Notes: generated by a model not told the origin, from the sequence alone. Counted from the stretch's first letter, positions 40,069-49,159 are shown. The stretch: DNA of 64,000 nt from Paraplanobispora takensis (GCF_016863195.1 NZ_BOOK01000038.1:104642-168641); one strand, 5' to 3'. Numbers and translations: made by a program.

Positions 40069-42207
40069 TCAGCCCGCCGATCGGGAGAGCCGCAGGACAT
40101 TGGCGATGATCTTCGCTCCGGCGCCGCCCTCCGCGGTGAGGATCGACTCGGGGTGGAACTGCACGGCGAAGCGGCGGTGCCGTACGTCCTCGATCGCCAT
40201 CACCGCGCCGTCGGGCGTCAGGGCGGTGGCGGCGAAGCCGGTCACGCCCGGCTGCTTGGCGTGCAGCGAGTGGTAGCGGGCGGCGGTGAACTCCTCGGGC
40301 AGGCCCTCCAGCAGCGCGCTGTCGCCCATCCGCTTGACCTGCCCGCGCTTGCCGTGCTCGGGGTAGGACAGCAGCTCCAGCGTGCCGCCCGCCTGCTCGA
40401 CCATGCCCTGCAGCCCGAGGCAGACGCCGAAGACCGGCAGGTCGCGGGCGTACAGCTCGCCGACCAGCGCGGGCAGGCCGAAGTCCGAGGGCCAGCCGGG
40501 GCCGGGCGACAGCACCACGAGGGACGGGGCGATCTCGTCGATCATCTCGATGGGGAAGCCGTGCCGGAGGGTGACGACCTCGGCGCCCTCCTGGCGGAAG
40601 TAGTCGGCGAGGGTGTTGACGAAGGAGTCCTCGTGGTCGACGAGCAGGACCTTCATGCCCTCGCCCGGGCGCTCGGCCACGACCGGCGCCGCGGTCTCGG
40701 CCTTCGGCGCGCCGACGGCGGCGAGCGCGCCGAGCAGGGCGCTGGCCTTGAGCTCGGTCTCGCGCTCCTCGGCGTCGGGGTCGGAGTCGAACAGCAGCGT
40801 GGCCCCGGCCCGCACCGTGGCGACGCCGCCCTTGATCTGGGCGGTGCGCAGGGTCAGGCCGGTGTTCATGGAGCCGTCGAAGCCGATGTAGCCGACCGCG
40901 CCGCCGTACCAGCGGCGGGTGGTGGCCTCGTGGTCCTCGATGAACTGCATCGCCCAGGTCTTGGGCGCGCCGGTGACGGTGACGGCCCACATGTGGGTGA
41001 GGAAGGCGTCCAGGGCGTCGAACTCCGGCCGCAGACGTCCCTCGATGTGGTCCACGGTGTGGATCAGCCGGGAGTACATCTCGATCTGGCGGCGGCCGAT
41101 GACCTGGACGCTGCCGGGCACGCAGATGCGGGACTTGTCGTTGCGGTCCACGTCGGTGCACATGGTCAGCTCCGACTCCTCCTTGACGCTGGACAGGAGG
41201 GTGCGGATCGCGTCGGCGTCCTCGACGGGGTTGCCGCCGCGGGCGATGGTCCCGGAGATCGGGCAGGTCTCCACCCGGTCGCCGCCGACCCGGACGTACA
41301 TCTCCGGGGAGGCCCCGACCAGGTGCTCGCCCCCGCCGAGGTTGAACAGGAACTCGTAGGGCGCGGGGTTGGCCCGGCGCAGTTCCCGGTAGAACCCGGC
41401 CGGGTCGGGGCAGGCCGCGTGGAAGACCTGGCCGGGCACGACCTCGAACAGGTCGCCGCGCACGAACTTCTCCTTGGCGGCGGCCACGACCTTGGCGTAG
41501 CCGCCCTTGACCGGGTCGGCCGGGATCTCAGCCGGGACCGGGGGCAGCGGGACGACCTCGCCCTCGCGGGGCAGTCCGCGGGTCGAGACGCCGTTCACGG
41601 TGAACTCGTAGCGGAACTCCTTGCTGGTCTCCCGCTTGCGGTCGATCACCATGATCCGGTCGGGCAGGTGCAGCACCAGGTCGCGCTGATCCTGCGGCCG
41701 GGCCAGCACCTGGCGGATCGGCTCGAACTGGAAGGCCAGGTCGTAGCCGAAGGAGCCGTACAGGCCCAGGTGCTCGTCCTCGCCCTTGAAGGCGGCGATG
41801 ATCTCACGGATGGCGGTGAAGACGGTGGGGCGGCGGCTGCGCATCTCCTCGGGGAGGATCTCGTCGGACTCGGCGACGTACACCTCGACGTGGTCGGGGG
41901 CCGGCTCCGCGGTGGGCTCGCCGGCCGCCAGCAGGCAGGGGGCGATCGCCGGCAGCACGACCCGGCCCCGGGCGTTCAGCGCGCGGACGGCGATCCTGCG
42001 GCCGCGGGCCACGATCTCCAGGCAGGGGTCGACGTAGGCCAGGTGCCATCGGCTGTAGCGGCCGGGATACTCCATCCCGGAGGAGAGCACGCCGCCGCGC
42101 CGCTCACCGAGCGTGCCGACGACCTCGTCGAGCACGGTCTCCGGCACGTCGGCCGTCGAGACCTCGACCCCGATGCCACCGGCGGTGGTATATCCGCTCG
42201 TCTCCAC
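40069..42207 (-). CDS. trpE: Fused anthranilate synthase (TrpE-TrpG)
   Basis: A 712-residue fusion of the chorismate-binding component and the glutamine amidotransferase, first enzyme of tryptophan synthesis. The TrpE part has DVDRNDKSRICVPGSVQVIG and AFLTHMWAVTVTGAPKTWAM; the TrpG part (about 515-712) has the nucleophile elbow FGVCLGLQGMVEQAGG (Cys) and the His/Glu of FAVQFHPESILTAEGG. GTG 42207 is used because the longer frame to 42333 runs through the attenuator. Expression is controlled by the leader peptide and attenuator just upstream. Fused forms are typical of Streptomyces and rhizobia; a PhzE-type role is unlikely given the trp leader. Confidence 0.95.
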   Translation of the reverse strand: METSGYTTAGGIGVEVSTADVPETVLDEVVGTLGERRGGVLSSGMEYPGRYSRWHLAYVDPCLEIVARGRRIAVRALNARGRVVLPAIAPCLLAAGEPTAEPAPDHVEVYVAESDEILPEEMRSRRPTVFTAIREIIAAFKGEDEHLGLYGSFGYDLAFQFEPIRQVLARPQDQRDLVLHLPDRIMVIDRKRETSKEFRYEFTVNGVSTRGLPREGEVVPLPPVPAEIPADPVKGGYAKVVAAAKEKFVRGDLFEVVPGQVFHAACPDPAGFYRELRRANPAPYEFLFNLGGGEHLVGASPEMYVRVGGDRVETCPISGTIARGGNPVEDADAIRTLLSSVKEESELTMCTDVDRNDKSRICVPGSVQVIGRRQIEMYSRLIHTVDHIEGRLRPEFDALDAFLTHMWAVTVTGAPKTWAMQFIEDHEATTRRWYGGAVGYIGFDGSMNTGLTLRTAQIKGGVATVRAGATLLFDSDPDAEERETELKASALLGALAAVGAPKAETAAPVVAERPGEGMKVLLVDHEDSFVNTLADYFRQEGAEVVTLRHGFPIEMIDEIAPSLVVLSPGPGWPSDFGLPALVGELYARDLPVFGVCLGLQGMVEQAGGTLELLSYPEHGKRGQVKRMGDSALLEGLPEEFTAARYHSLHAKQPGVTGFAATALTPDGAVMAIEDVRHRRFAVQFHPESILTAEGGAGAKIIANVLRLSRSAG

Positions 42208-42255
42208 TGCAGTCTCGCCCCTTGTCGATTCCCTGATGCCCGGGGGCGGACGCAG

Positions 42256-42327
42256 AAAAGGCCGCCTACCCGGGCGGCCGTCCGTCTGCTCGCGTATGCG
42301 AAAACCTGCGCCGCCTACAAGCGGCGC
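42256..42327 (-). promoter_or_regulatory. trp attenuator hairpins
   Basis: On the minus strand, leader hairpin A is GCGCCGC/GCGGCGC (42327-42321 with 42314-42308) and overlaps the end of the leader peptide. The terminator is GGCCGCC/GGCGGCC (42279-42273 with 42266-42260), followed by TTTT. The 3' arm of hairpin A can pair instead with the 5' arm of the terminator (GGCGGC with GCCGCC), forming an antiterminator when the ribosome stalls at the Trp codons. Confidence 0.88.
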
Positions 42328-42356
42328 CACCACTGAAGGGTATCGGCGTTTCGCAT
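42315..42356 (-). CDS. trpL: TrpL leader peptide
   Basis: A 13-residue peptide, MRNADTLQWWRRL, with two adjacent Trp codons, starting at ATG 42356 and ending TAG at 42315. Its stop lies in the loop of the first leader hairpin. It has no Shine-Dalgarno sequence, but TAGTCT ends seven bases before the ATG, so it is probably translated from a leaderless mRNA. Low charged tRNA-Trp should stall the ribosome on the tandem codons and favour read-through into the anthranilate synthase gene. Confidence 0.9.
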   Translation of the reverse strand: MRNADTLQWWRRL

Positions 42357-42363
42357 GTGCGCC

Positions 42364-42393
42364 AGACTACCGGCGCCGACCGTGATCATGCAA
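42364..42393 (-). promoter_or_regulatory. Promoter of the trp leader
   Basis: On the minus strand TTGCAT (42393-42388) and TAGTCT (42369-42364) are separated by 18 bases. The ATG of trpL follows seven bases after the -10, placing the transcription start at or next to it. Confidence 0.75.
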
Positions 42394-42399
42394 CGTGAA

Positions 42400-42427
42400 C
42401 GGCCCACCGGTGGAGGCCGGTGGGCCG
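42400..42427 (-). terminator. Terminator hairpin downstream of the SGNH hydrolase gene
   Basis: CGGCCCACCGG (42400-42410) and its inverted copy (42417-42427) form a perfect 11-bp stem with a six-base loop. It lies between the hydrolase stop (42451) and the trp promoter, insulating the latter. Confidence 0.75.
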
Positions 42428-42450
42428 CCCGCCGTACGGCGCCGCCCCGC

Positions 42451-43212
42451 TCAGCCCAGCGGGGTGAGCTCGGGCCGCTTGGCGTCCAGCCCGTCGCCGG
42501 AGGAGCGGCCGTGCAGGCGGCGGTTGATCCAGGGGCCGAGGAACTGCCGGGCCCAGCGCAGGTCCTCGCGCCGGGCGTCGGCCCACACCGCCGGGGTCAG
42601 CGGTGGGTACGGCTCCCGCCAGTCCTCCCGCACGGGCAGGCCGAGCGCCTCGGCGGCGCGCAGGGCGATCCGGCGGTGGCCCTCGGCCGACAGGTGGAGG
42701 CGGTCCTCGCTCCAGGAACGGCGGTCGCGCAGCACACCCATCGCCCACAGGTCCACGAGTGTGCAGTCGTGCCGGGCCGCGATGTCGTGGATGTGCAGGT
42801 TGTAGACGGCGACCTTGTGGTGGACCAGCCGCATCACCGGCACCTGGCGGAGGTCGAATCCGGTGAAGAGCACGACCCCGGCCCCGGTGGCGCGCAGCCG
42901 GGCGGTGGCGGTGTCCAGCAGCGCGGCGACCGTGTCGGGGTCGGTGCCCGGGCGCAGGATGTCGTTGCCCCCGGCGCACAGCGAGACCAGGTCCGGCCTC
43001 AGCGCCTCGGCCCGCGGCACCTGCTCGTCCAGGATCTGGCGGATGAGGCGGCCCCTGACGGCGAGGTTGGCGTAACGCAGTCCCGCCTGCCCCGCGGCCA
43101 GGTGCTCGGCCAGCCGGTCGGCCCAGCCCCGGTAGCCTCCGCCGCCGGCGTGGTCGTCCAAGCCCTCGGTGAAGCTGTCCCCAAGAGCGACATACGAGGT
43201 TATTGATGACAT
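42451..43212 (-). CDS. SGNH/GDSL-type hydrolase
   Basis: A 253-residue esterase/lipase-fold enzyme. Block I is YVALGDSFTEGLDD with nucleophile Ser at about 13, block III is SLCAGGNDILRPG (Gly/Asn), and block V is the late SEDRLHLSAEGHRR with Asp and His. No signal peptide, so it acts in the cytoplasm, as do many small actinomycete SGNH proteins. The substrate is unknown. ATG 43212 begins MSSITSYVALGDS. Confidence 0.93.
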   Translation of the reverse strand: MSSITSYVALGDSFTEGLDDHAGGGGYRGWADRLAEHLAAGQAGLRYANLAVRGRLIRQILDEQVPRAEALRPDLVSLCAGGNDILRPGTDPDTVAALLDTATARLRATGAGVVLFTGFDLRQVPVMRLVHHKVAVYNLHIHDIAARHDCTLVDLWAMGVLRDRRSWSEDRLHLSAEGHRRIALRAAEALGLPVREDWREPYPPLTPAVWADARREDLRWARQFLGPWINRRLHGRSSGDGLDAKRPELTPLG

Positions 43213-43353
43213 GTCGCGATAGTTTGCCGCGCGGGCTCCCCCCTACGCGACCGTAGGGCGCGGCCCCTGGGATCGCGTCAGGACAAGGCAATCCGCCACG
43301 GTCGAATCATGAGATGTCTCATACCTGTAAGCACTGGTCATACCGGCCCCGCT

Positions 43354-43398
43354 TCTGTTACCAGTAAGTAGACAATGTCTGTTACCAGCCGGTAGACA
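43354..43398. promoter_or_regulatory. Tandem 21-bp operator-like repeats upstream of the CocE-type gene
   Basis: Two copies of a 21-base unit (43354-43374 and 43378-43398, offset 24) match at 18 of 21 positions. Each begins TCTGTTACCAG and ends GTAGACA, and the ends form an imperfect inverted repeat (TGTTAC with GTAGACA). They lie 19-62 bases before the start of the hydrolase gene, an arrangement typical of a repressor bound to tandem sites. Confidence 0.6.
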
Positions 43399-43416
43399 TC
43401 GGTGCCGGGAGGACAT

Positions 43417-45024
43417 ATGGCGATCGCATGGCCGCGGACCGCCCACCGGGTGACGGTCCAGCGTGACCTGCCCGTCCCGATGCCGGACGGGGTCGCCCTC
43501 ATGGCCGACCGCTACGCCCCGGTGGGGGTGGAGCGCCCGCCCGCCATCCTGGTCCGCTCGCCGTACGGCAGGCGCGGGGTGTTCGGGCTCATGTACGGCC
43601 GGGCGTTCGCCCGCCAGGGCTTTCAGGTGATCATGCAGAGCTGCCGCGGCGGGTTCGGCTCGGGCGGCCTGCTCGACCCGCTCGCCGACGAGCACGCCGA
43701 CGGCCTGGCCACCCTGTCCTGGTTGCGCGAACAGCCCTGGTACGGCGGGAGCCTGGCCATGCAGGGCCCCTCCTACCTCGGCTACACGCAGTGGGCCCTC
43801 GCCCCGTTCGCCGGGCCGGAGCTGAAGGCCATGGCCACCTCGGTGACCGCCTCGCAGTTCCGCGACGCGGCCTACGTCGGCGGGGCGTTCGCGCTGGAGT
43901 CGTCGCTGATCTGGACCACGCTGACCGCCTCGATGGGCAGCCCGCTGGGCGGCGCCGGGGCGCTGCTGGCCCCGCGCAGGACGCGGCGGGCCGCGCTGTC
44001 GGGGCGCCCGCTGGCGGAGCTGGACGTGCTGTCGGCCGGCCGGGGCATGCCGTTCTTCCAGGACCTGCTGGCCCACCACGCCGAACCGGCCGCCTACTGG
44101 GGCAGGCGCGACTTCTCCGGCTCGGTGGGCGAGGTCGGCGCCGAGGTCACCATGGTCGGCGGCTGGTACGACGTCTTCCTGCCGTGGCAGATCAAGGACT
44201 ACGCGGCGATGCGGGCCGCGGGGCGGCGGCCGTACCTGACGATCGGGCCGTGGTACCACGCGGACATGCGGCAGGCGCGGGCCGCCGCGGCCGACGCGCT
44301 GACGTGGTTCCGGGCGCACCTGATGGACGACCCGTCGGGGGTTCGGGAGCAGCCGGTCCGCCTCTACGTCACCGGCGCCGGGCAGTGGCGCGACTATCCG
44401 GACTGGCCGGTGCCCGGCGTGCGGGAGCAGCGCTGGCACCTGCGGCCGGGCTTCGGGCTCGCCCCGGACAACCCGGTGGAGTCGGAGCCGGACCGCTATC
44501 GCTACGACCCCGCCCACCCCACCCCGGCGCTGGGCGGCCCGGTGCTGCTGGGCAACTCCGAGCCGCGCGACAACCGGCGCCTGGAGGCCCGGCGCGACGT
44601 GCTCGTCTACACCGGCCCCGAACTGCGCCGGGACACCGACATGATCGGCCCGGTCCGCGCGGAGATCTACCTGCGCTCCACCTCCCCGCACGCCGACGTG
44701 GTCGTGCGGGTCTGCGACGTGCACCCCGACGGGACGTCCTACAACGTGTGCGAGGGGGTGCGGCGGCTCACGCCGGGGGTGTCCGTGGCGGGCGCCGACG
44801 GCGTGCGCCGGGTGGAGGTGGACCTGTGGCCGATCGGCCACCGGTTCCGCCGGGGCCACCGCGTCCGGGTGCACGTGGCCGGCGGCGCCTACCCGCGGAT
44901 CGCGCGCAACCTCGGCACCGGCGACCCGCTGGGCACCGGCAGCGCCATGATCGCCACCGACCACGAGGTCTTCCACGACCCGGACCGTCCCTCCGCGGTC
45001 GTCCTGCCCGTGGTCCCGCACTGA
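43417..45024 (+). CDS. CocE/NonD-type alpha/beta hydrolase (S15 peptidase family)
   Basis: A 535-residue hydrolase. The N-terminal part has the acid-nucleophile core with the Ser motif MQGPSYLGYTQWALAPF (about residue 116), the region GGWYDVFLPWQIKDYA and a His in TIGPWYHADM; the C-terminal half (about 330-535) is the jelly-roll X-Pro-dipeptidyl-peptidase C domain (RSTSPHADVVVRVCDVHPDG). ATG 43417 has GGGAGGA upstream. No signal peptide, so it acts in the cytoplasm. Cocaine-esterase-like enzymes hydrolyse esters or amides; the substrate is not known. Probably repressed through the tandem repeats just before it. Confidence 0.9.
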   Translation: MAIAWPRTAHRVTVQRDLPVPMPDGVALMADRYAPVGVERPPAILVRSPYGRRGVFGLMYGRAFARQGFQVIMQSCRGGFGSGGLLDPLADEHADGLATLSWLREQPWYGGSLAMQGPSYLGYTQWALAPFAGPELKAMATSVTASQFRDAAYVGGAFALESSLIWTTLTASMGSPLGGAGALLAPRRTRRAALSGRPLAELDVLSAGRGMPFFQDLLAHHAEPAAYWGRRDFSGSVGEVGAEVTMVGGWYDVFLPWQIKDYAAMRAAGRRPYLTIGPWYHADMRQARAAAADALTWFRAHLMDDPSGVREQPVRLYVTGAGQWRDYPDWPVPGVREQRWHLRPGFGLAPDNPVESEPDRYRYDPAHPTPALGGPVLLGNSEPRDNRRLEARRDVLVYTGPELRRDTDMIGPVRAEIYLRSTSPHADVVVRVCDVHPDGTSYNVCEGVRRLTPGVSVAGADGVRRVEVDLWPIGHRFRRGHRVRVHVAGGAYPRIARNLGTGDPLGTGSAMIATDHEVFHDPDRPSAVVLPVVPH

Positions 45025-45050
45025 GCCGCGCCGGGCGTTAGGGTCGGCGG

Positions 45051-45998
45051 GTGCGCGCGGCCAGGTTGATGTCGGTTCTCCTGCTGCTGCAGTCGCGCGG
45101 CGGCATGACCGCCGCCGAGCTGGCCCGGGAGCTGGAGGTGTCGGAGCGGACCGTGCACCGGGACGTGGCCGCCCTGTCGGAGGCGGGCGTCCCGGTCTAC
45201 GCCGACCGCGGGCGCGGGGGCGGCTACCGGCTGCTGGAGGGCTACCGCACCCGCCTGACCGGGCTGGACCGGGCCGAGGCGCAGGCGTTGTTCCTGTCCG
45301 GGGTGCCCGGGGCGCTGCGCGAGATGGGGCTGGGCGAGGTCGCAGCCACGGCCCGGCTGAAGGCCGCCGCGGCGCTCTCCCCCGGCCTGCGCGACGCCCC
45401 GGCGACGGCGGCGCAGCGCTTCCACCTCGACGCCCCGGGCTGGTTCGCCAGCGAGAGCCCGCCCCCGCAGGCGCTGGCCCCGCTGGCCCGCGCGGTGTGG
45501 GGCGACCACCCGGTCACCGCCCTCTATCGCGAGACCGAGCGCACGCTGGAGCCGTACGGGCTGGTGCTCAAGGGCGGGGTCTGGTACCTCGCCACCCGCA
45601 CGGCGATCTACCGGGTGGACCGCTTCTCCGCCGTCGCCCCCCACCTCGAGCGGCGCTTCGACCGGGACCCCGGTTTCGACCTGGCCGCCTTCTGGTCCGA
45701 GCGGGCCGCCGAGTTCGCCCGGTCCCTGCTGCGCACGCACGTCACCGTCCGGCTCAGCCCGTACGGGGTGCGCATGCTGCGTTTCATCGCCGATCCGGCG
45801 GCCGTCGGCGACGCGCTCGCCTCCGTCGGGGAGCCCGACGGGCAGGGCTGGGTCACCGCCCGCCTGCCCGTCGAGTCCTACAAGGTCGCCTACGGCCAGC
45901 TGATGCGCTTCGGCCCGGACGCGGAGGTCCTGGACCCCCCCGAGCTGCGCGTGCTCATGGCCGGGGCCGCCGCCCGCATGGCCGCGCTGTACGACTGA
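45051..45998 (+). CDS. YafY/WYL-domain transcriptional regulator
   Basis: A 315-residue regulator with an N-terminal DeoR-like HTH (RLMSVLLLLQSRGGMTAAEL, VSERTVHRDVAALSEAGVPV, then DRGRGGGYRLLEGY) and a central WYL domain (LKGGVWYLATRTAIYRVDRF) often binding ligands or RNA/DNA. GTG 45051 is six bases after TAGGGT (45039-45044), consistent with a leaderless mRNA. It follows the CocE-type hydrolase gene by 26 bases on the same strand and may be its regulator, but that is a positional inference. Confidence 0.9.
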   Translation: MRAARLMSVLLLLQSRGGMTAAELARELEVSERTVHRDVAALSEAGVPVYADRGRGGGYRLLEGYRTRLTGLDRAEAQALFLSGVPGALREMGLGEVAATARLKAAAALSPGLRDAPATAAQRFHLDAPGWFASESPPPQALAPLARAVWGDHPVTALYRETERTLEPYGLVLKGGVWYLATRTAIYRVDRFSAVAPHLERRFDRDPGFDLAAFWSERAAEFARSLLRTHVTVRLSPYGVRMLRFIADPAAVGDALASVGEPDGQGWVTARLPVESYKVAYGQLMRFGPDAEVLDPPELRVLMAGAAARMAALYD

Positions 45999-46028
45999 GC
46001 CGTCCTGTACGACCTGTCGGGGCGGACG

Positions 46029-46943
46029 TCACCGGTAGCCGGCGGCGTCGGCGGGCCCGCCCGGGTCCTGGACCTCGACGAGATAGCGCCAGGCATCCGG
46101 CCGGCTGCCGTCGACGTCGGTGAAGCCGTACTCCTTGGCCAGTTGCCCGCTGGACAGCGACTGCCCCGACCAGCGTTCCCGCTGCGGATCGGTGGCCAGG
46201 GCGACGACCGCGCGCCCGGTGTAGGCGGGCGACTCCGAGATGGCGAAGTGCGGCTGCTTGTCCAGTGCGTCGCGCCAGTTCTCCTCGGTGACGCCGAAGC
46301 CCTCCAGCATCGCCTCCGAGCGCAGCCAGCCCGGGGTCAGGCAGACCGCGGTGCAGCCGTGCGGGCGCAGCTCGTGGGCCATGGAGAAGCCCAGCCGGTT
46401 CACCGAGACCTTGGCCAGGTCGTAGAAGGCGCACAGCCGGTAGTTGGCCTGGTTGTACTCCGAGGTGCCGTCGGTGACCTCGACGTGCAGGCCGCCCGGG
46501 TTCCTGATCATCAGGGGCAGCGCGTGGTGGCTGGTGATGAGGTGGGTGTCGATCGCCAGGCGCAGGATGCGCAGGCCGTCGTCCAGGGAGTGCTCCCAGA
46601 CGGGGGTGTTCCAGGCGGTGAGGTGGTCGCCGCCCCAGATGTCGTTGACCAGGATGTCGAGCCGGCCGTGCTCGCGGTCGATCCTCTCCACCAGTGCCCT
46701 GACCTGCTCGGGGTCCAGGTGGTCCACCGGTACGGCGACGCCCTCGCCGCCGGCCGCCGTCACCCGTTCGGCGGTCTCCTCGATCGTCTCCGGCCGGCCC
46801 ATCTCCGACCTGCCCTGCCGTGTGCTGCGGCCGGTGCAGTAGACCGTGGCCCCGGCGGCCCCCAGCTCCGCCGCGATGGCTCGTCCCGTCCCCCGCGTCG
46901 CCCCGGCGACGAGGGCGACCTTTCCCTTCAGCGTCGTTTCCAT
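46029..46943 (-). CDS. Short-chain dehydrogenase/reductase
   Basis: SDR oxidoreductase of 304 residues. The cofactor motif is ALVAGATRGTGRAIAAEL (about 9-25) and the catalytic Tyr-Lys region is near CAFYDLAKVSVNRLGFSMA. The VND-type segment LVNDIWGGDHLTAWNTPVW differs from the classic NNAG, which is common in this subgroup. ATG 46943 is chosen since the protein then starts METTLKGKVALVAGAT; an upstream frame to 46973 has no support. Convergent with the YafY gene. The substrate is unknown. Confidence 0.9.
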   Translation of the reverse strand: METTLKGKVALVAGATRGTGRAIAAELGAAGATVYCTGRSTRQGRSEMGRPETIEETAERVTAAGGEGVAVPVDHLDPEQVRALVERIDREHGRLDILVNDIWGGDHLTAWNTPVWEHSLDDGLRILRLAIDTHLITSHHALPLMIRNPGGLHVEVTDGTSEYNQANYRLCAFYDLAKVSVNRLGFSMAHELRPHGCTAVCLTPGWLRSEAMLEGFGVTEENWRDALDKQPHFAISESPAYTGRAVVALATDPQRERWSGQSLSSGQLAKEYGFTDVDGSRPDAWRYLVEVQDPGGPADAAGYR

Positions 46944-47088
46944 GACCACGACCCTGCCGGGAAAACAGGACACCCGATGTCATGTTTTCCCGGTCTTCGC
47001 CGCGCTGCCGGCCGGACCGTGAGCCGGGCTATTGGCCGGACCGGCGGCAGGCCGGACAATGAGGTCCCCGGTCGGAAGGTCTGTGCCG

Positions 47089-48504
47089 ATGTATGACTTC
47101 GATCTCCTCGTGCTCGGGACCGGTCCGGGCGGGCAGAAGGCGGCGATCGCCGCGGCGAAGCTCGGCAGGCGGGTCGCGGTGGTCGAGAAGAGGCACATGA
47201 TCGGCGGCGTGTGCATCAACACCGGGACGATCCCCTCCAAGACGCTGCGCGAGGCGGTCCTGTACCTGACCGGCCTCAACCAGCGGGACCTGTACGGCGC
47301 CAGCTACCGGGTGAAGGAGGAGATCACGGTCGCCGATCTCGGCATGCGCACGCAGCACGTGATCGGCCGTGAGATCCAGGTGATCCGCAACCAGCTCGCC
47401 CGCAACCACGTGACGGTCCTGCAGGGGACCGGGCGCTTCCTGGACCCGCACAGCATCGGGATCGCCGGGGACGTCCCCGCCGACCACGACCGGAAGGTCA
47501 CGGCCGAGAAGATCGTGATCGCCACGGGCACCTCCCCGGCCCGCCCGCCGAGCGTGGAGTTCGACGAGAGGACGGTCATCGACTCCGACGCGATCCTGCA
47601 CCTCGACCGGGTGCCCGAGACCCTCGTCGTCGTCGGGGCGGGCGTCATCGGCATCGAGTACGCCTCGATGTTCGCCGCGCTCGGCACCAAGGTCACCGTG
47701 GTGGAGCGCCGCGAGCGGATGCTGGAGTTCTGCGACCTGGAGATCGTGGAGGCGCTGAAGTACCACCTGCGGGACCTGGCCGTGACCTTCAGGTTCGGCG
47801 AGAGCGTCGCCGCGGTCGAGCGCCGGCCCCGCGGCGCCCTGACGATCCTGGAGAGCGGCAAGAAGATCCCCGCCGACTGCGTCATGTACTCCGCCGGGCG
47901 CCAGGGCACCACCGCCGAGCTCCGCCTGGAGGCCGCCGGGCTCACCGCCGACGACCGGGGCCGGATCGCGGTGGACGAGAACTACGCCACTCCCGTCCCG
48001 CACATCTACGCGGTCGGCGACGTGATCGGCTTCCCCGCGCTGGCGGCCACCTCGATGGAGCAGGGCCGGCTGGCCGCCCAGCACGCGTGCGGCGAGCCGG
48101 TCGCGGAGATGCAGGAGCTGTCCCCCATCGGGATCTACACCATCCCCGAGATCAGCTTCGTCGGGAAGTCCGAGGACGAGCTGACCCGCGAGAAGATCCC
48201 GTTCGAGGTGGGCGTCTCCCGCTACCGGGAGCTGGCCAGGGGGCAGATCATCGGCGACTCGTACGGCATGCTCAAGCTGCTGGTCTCCTCCGACGACCGG
48301 CGGCTGCTCGGCGTGCACGTGTTCGGCACGGGCGCCACCGAGCTCGTCCACATCGGGCAGACCCTGATGGGCTGCGGCGGGACGGTCGACTATCTGGTCA
48401 ACGCCGTGTTCAACTACCCGACGCTGGCCGAGTCGTACAAGGTCGCCGCCCTGGACGCGATGAACAAGATGCGGGTGATCGCCCGCCTGACGGCCGAACC
48501 GTGA
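47089..48504 (+). CDS. sthA: SthA, soluble pyridine nucleotide transhydrogenase
   Basis: FAD flavoprotein of 471 residues expected to transfer hydride between NADPH and NAD+. Motifs: [23 protein letters not shown], the [19 protein letters not shown] region, NAD-binding [18 protein letters not shown], and the dimer interface [20 protein letters not shown]. The redox-disulfide pair is reduced to one cysteine (C-x4-T instead of C-x4-C), as in SthA rather than lipoamide dehydrogenase. ATG 47089 has GGAAGG nine bases upstream. It stands alone before a hairpin. Confidence 0.93.
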   Translation: MYDFDLLVLGTGPGGQKAAIAAAKLGRRVAVVEKRHMIGGVCINTGTIPSKTLREAVLYLTGLNQRDLYGASYRVKEEITVADLGMRTQHVIGREIQVIRNQLARNHVTVLQGTGRFLDPHSIGIAGDVPADHDRKVTAEKIVIATGTSPARPPSVEFDERTVIDSDAILHLDRVPETLVVVGAGVIGIEYASMFAALGTKVTVVERRERMLEFCDLEIVEALKYHLRDLAVTFRFGESVAAVERRPRGALTILESGKKIPADCVMYSAGRQGTTAELRLEAAGLTADDRGRIAVDENYATPVPHIYAVGDVIGFPALAATSMEQGRLAAQHACGEPVAEMQELSPIGIYTIPEISFVGKSEDELTREKIPFEVGVSRYRELARGQIIGDSYGMLKLLVSSDDRRLLGVHVFGTGATELVHIGQTLMGCGGTVDYLVNAVFNYPTLAESYKVAALDAMNKMRVIARLTAEP

Positions 48505-48508
48505 GCGC

Positions 48509-48554
48509 GGCCCGCCGTACCCCCGCCTCGTCGTGACGGGTGTCCCGGCGGGCC
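48509..48554 (+). terminator. Hairpin downstream of sthA
   Basis: GGCCCGCCG (48509-48517) can pair with CGGCGGGCC (48546-48554), a few bases after the stop. The loop is long (28 bases), so it is only a possible terminator. Confidence 0.45.
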
Positions 48555-48563
48555 CCGTGTGAT

Positions 48564-48579
48564 AAGTAGTTGGTTACTT
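48564..48579. promoter_or_regulatory. Inverted repeat, candidate operator for the VOC gene
   Basis: AAGTAGTTGGTTACTT forms AAGTA/TACTT arms around a six-base centre, 25 bases before the VOC start, consistent with a TetR-type operator. No such regulator lies next to it. Confidence 0.45.
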
Positions 48580-48604
48580 CGAGGAGTTTCGGCAAGGAGA
48601 GGCC

Positions 48605-49159
48605 ATGGGCGGCAACACGGAGTTCGAGCTGCGCGGGGTCAACCACATCGCGCTGGTGTGCTCGGACATGAAACAGACCGTCGACTTCTACTCCGGCGTC
48701 CTGGGCATGCCTTTGATCAAGACGATCGAGCTGCCGATGGGCTGGGGCCAGCACTTCTTCTTCGACTGCGGCGGGGGCAACGCGCTGGCGTTCTTCTGGT
48801 TCCCCGACGCCCCCGAGGGGGTGCCCGGCGTCTCGGCGCCCAAGAACCTGCCCGACCGGGGCGAGCTGCTGTCGGCGGTCGGCTCGATGAACCACATCGC
48901 CTTCGACGTGGCGCCCGAGAAGATCGAGGAGTACCGCGAGCGGCTGATCGCCAAGGGCGTGGACGTCGGGGTGATCCTCAACCACGACGACAGCGAGTTC
49001 GGCGTGGCGCCGAAGATGCAGGAGGGCGTGTTCGTCCGGTCGATCTACTTCAAGGACCCCGACGGGATCCTCGTGGAGTTCGCGGCCTGGACGCGTGCGC
49101 TCGACCGTCCCGAGGACGTGCGGCACGAGCCGAAGACCGCCGCCGAGCGGACCGTGTGA
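48605..49159 (+). CDS. VOC-superfamily (glyoxalase/dioxygenase-fold) protein
   Basis: A 184-residue metal-dependent-fold protein made of two beta-alpha-beta modules: the start VNHIALVCSDMKQTVDFYSG and later AAWTRALD and VRSIYFKDPDGILVEFAAWT, with His and Glu in the usual metal positions. VOC proteins act as glyoxalases, dioxygenases or isomerases; substrate is unknown. AAGGAGAGG precedes the ATG at 48605. The next gene starts within its stop (TGATG), so the pair is coupled. Confidence 0.9.
   Translation: MGGNTEFELRGVNHIALVCSDMKQTVDFYSGVLGMPLIKTIELPMGWGQHFFFDCGGGNALAFFWFPDAPEGVPGVSAPKNLPDRGELLSAVGSMNHIAFDVAPEKIEEYRERLIAKGVDVGVILNHDDSEFGVAPKMQEGVFVRSIYFKDPDGILVEFAAWTRALDRPEDVRHEPKTAAERTV

Noticed and set aside
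40069..42207. PhzE-type (phenazine) anthranilate synthase
   Set aside because: The fused architecture alone would allow it, but a trp leader and attenuator directly upstream indicate tryptophan synthesis.
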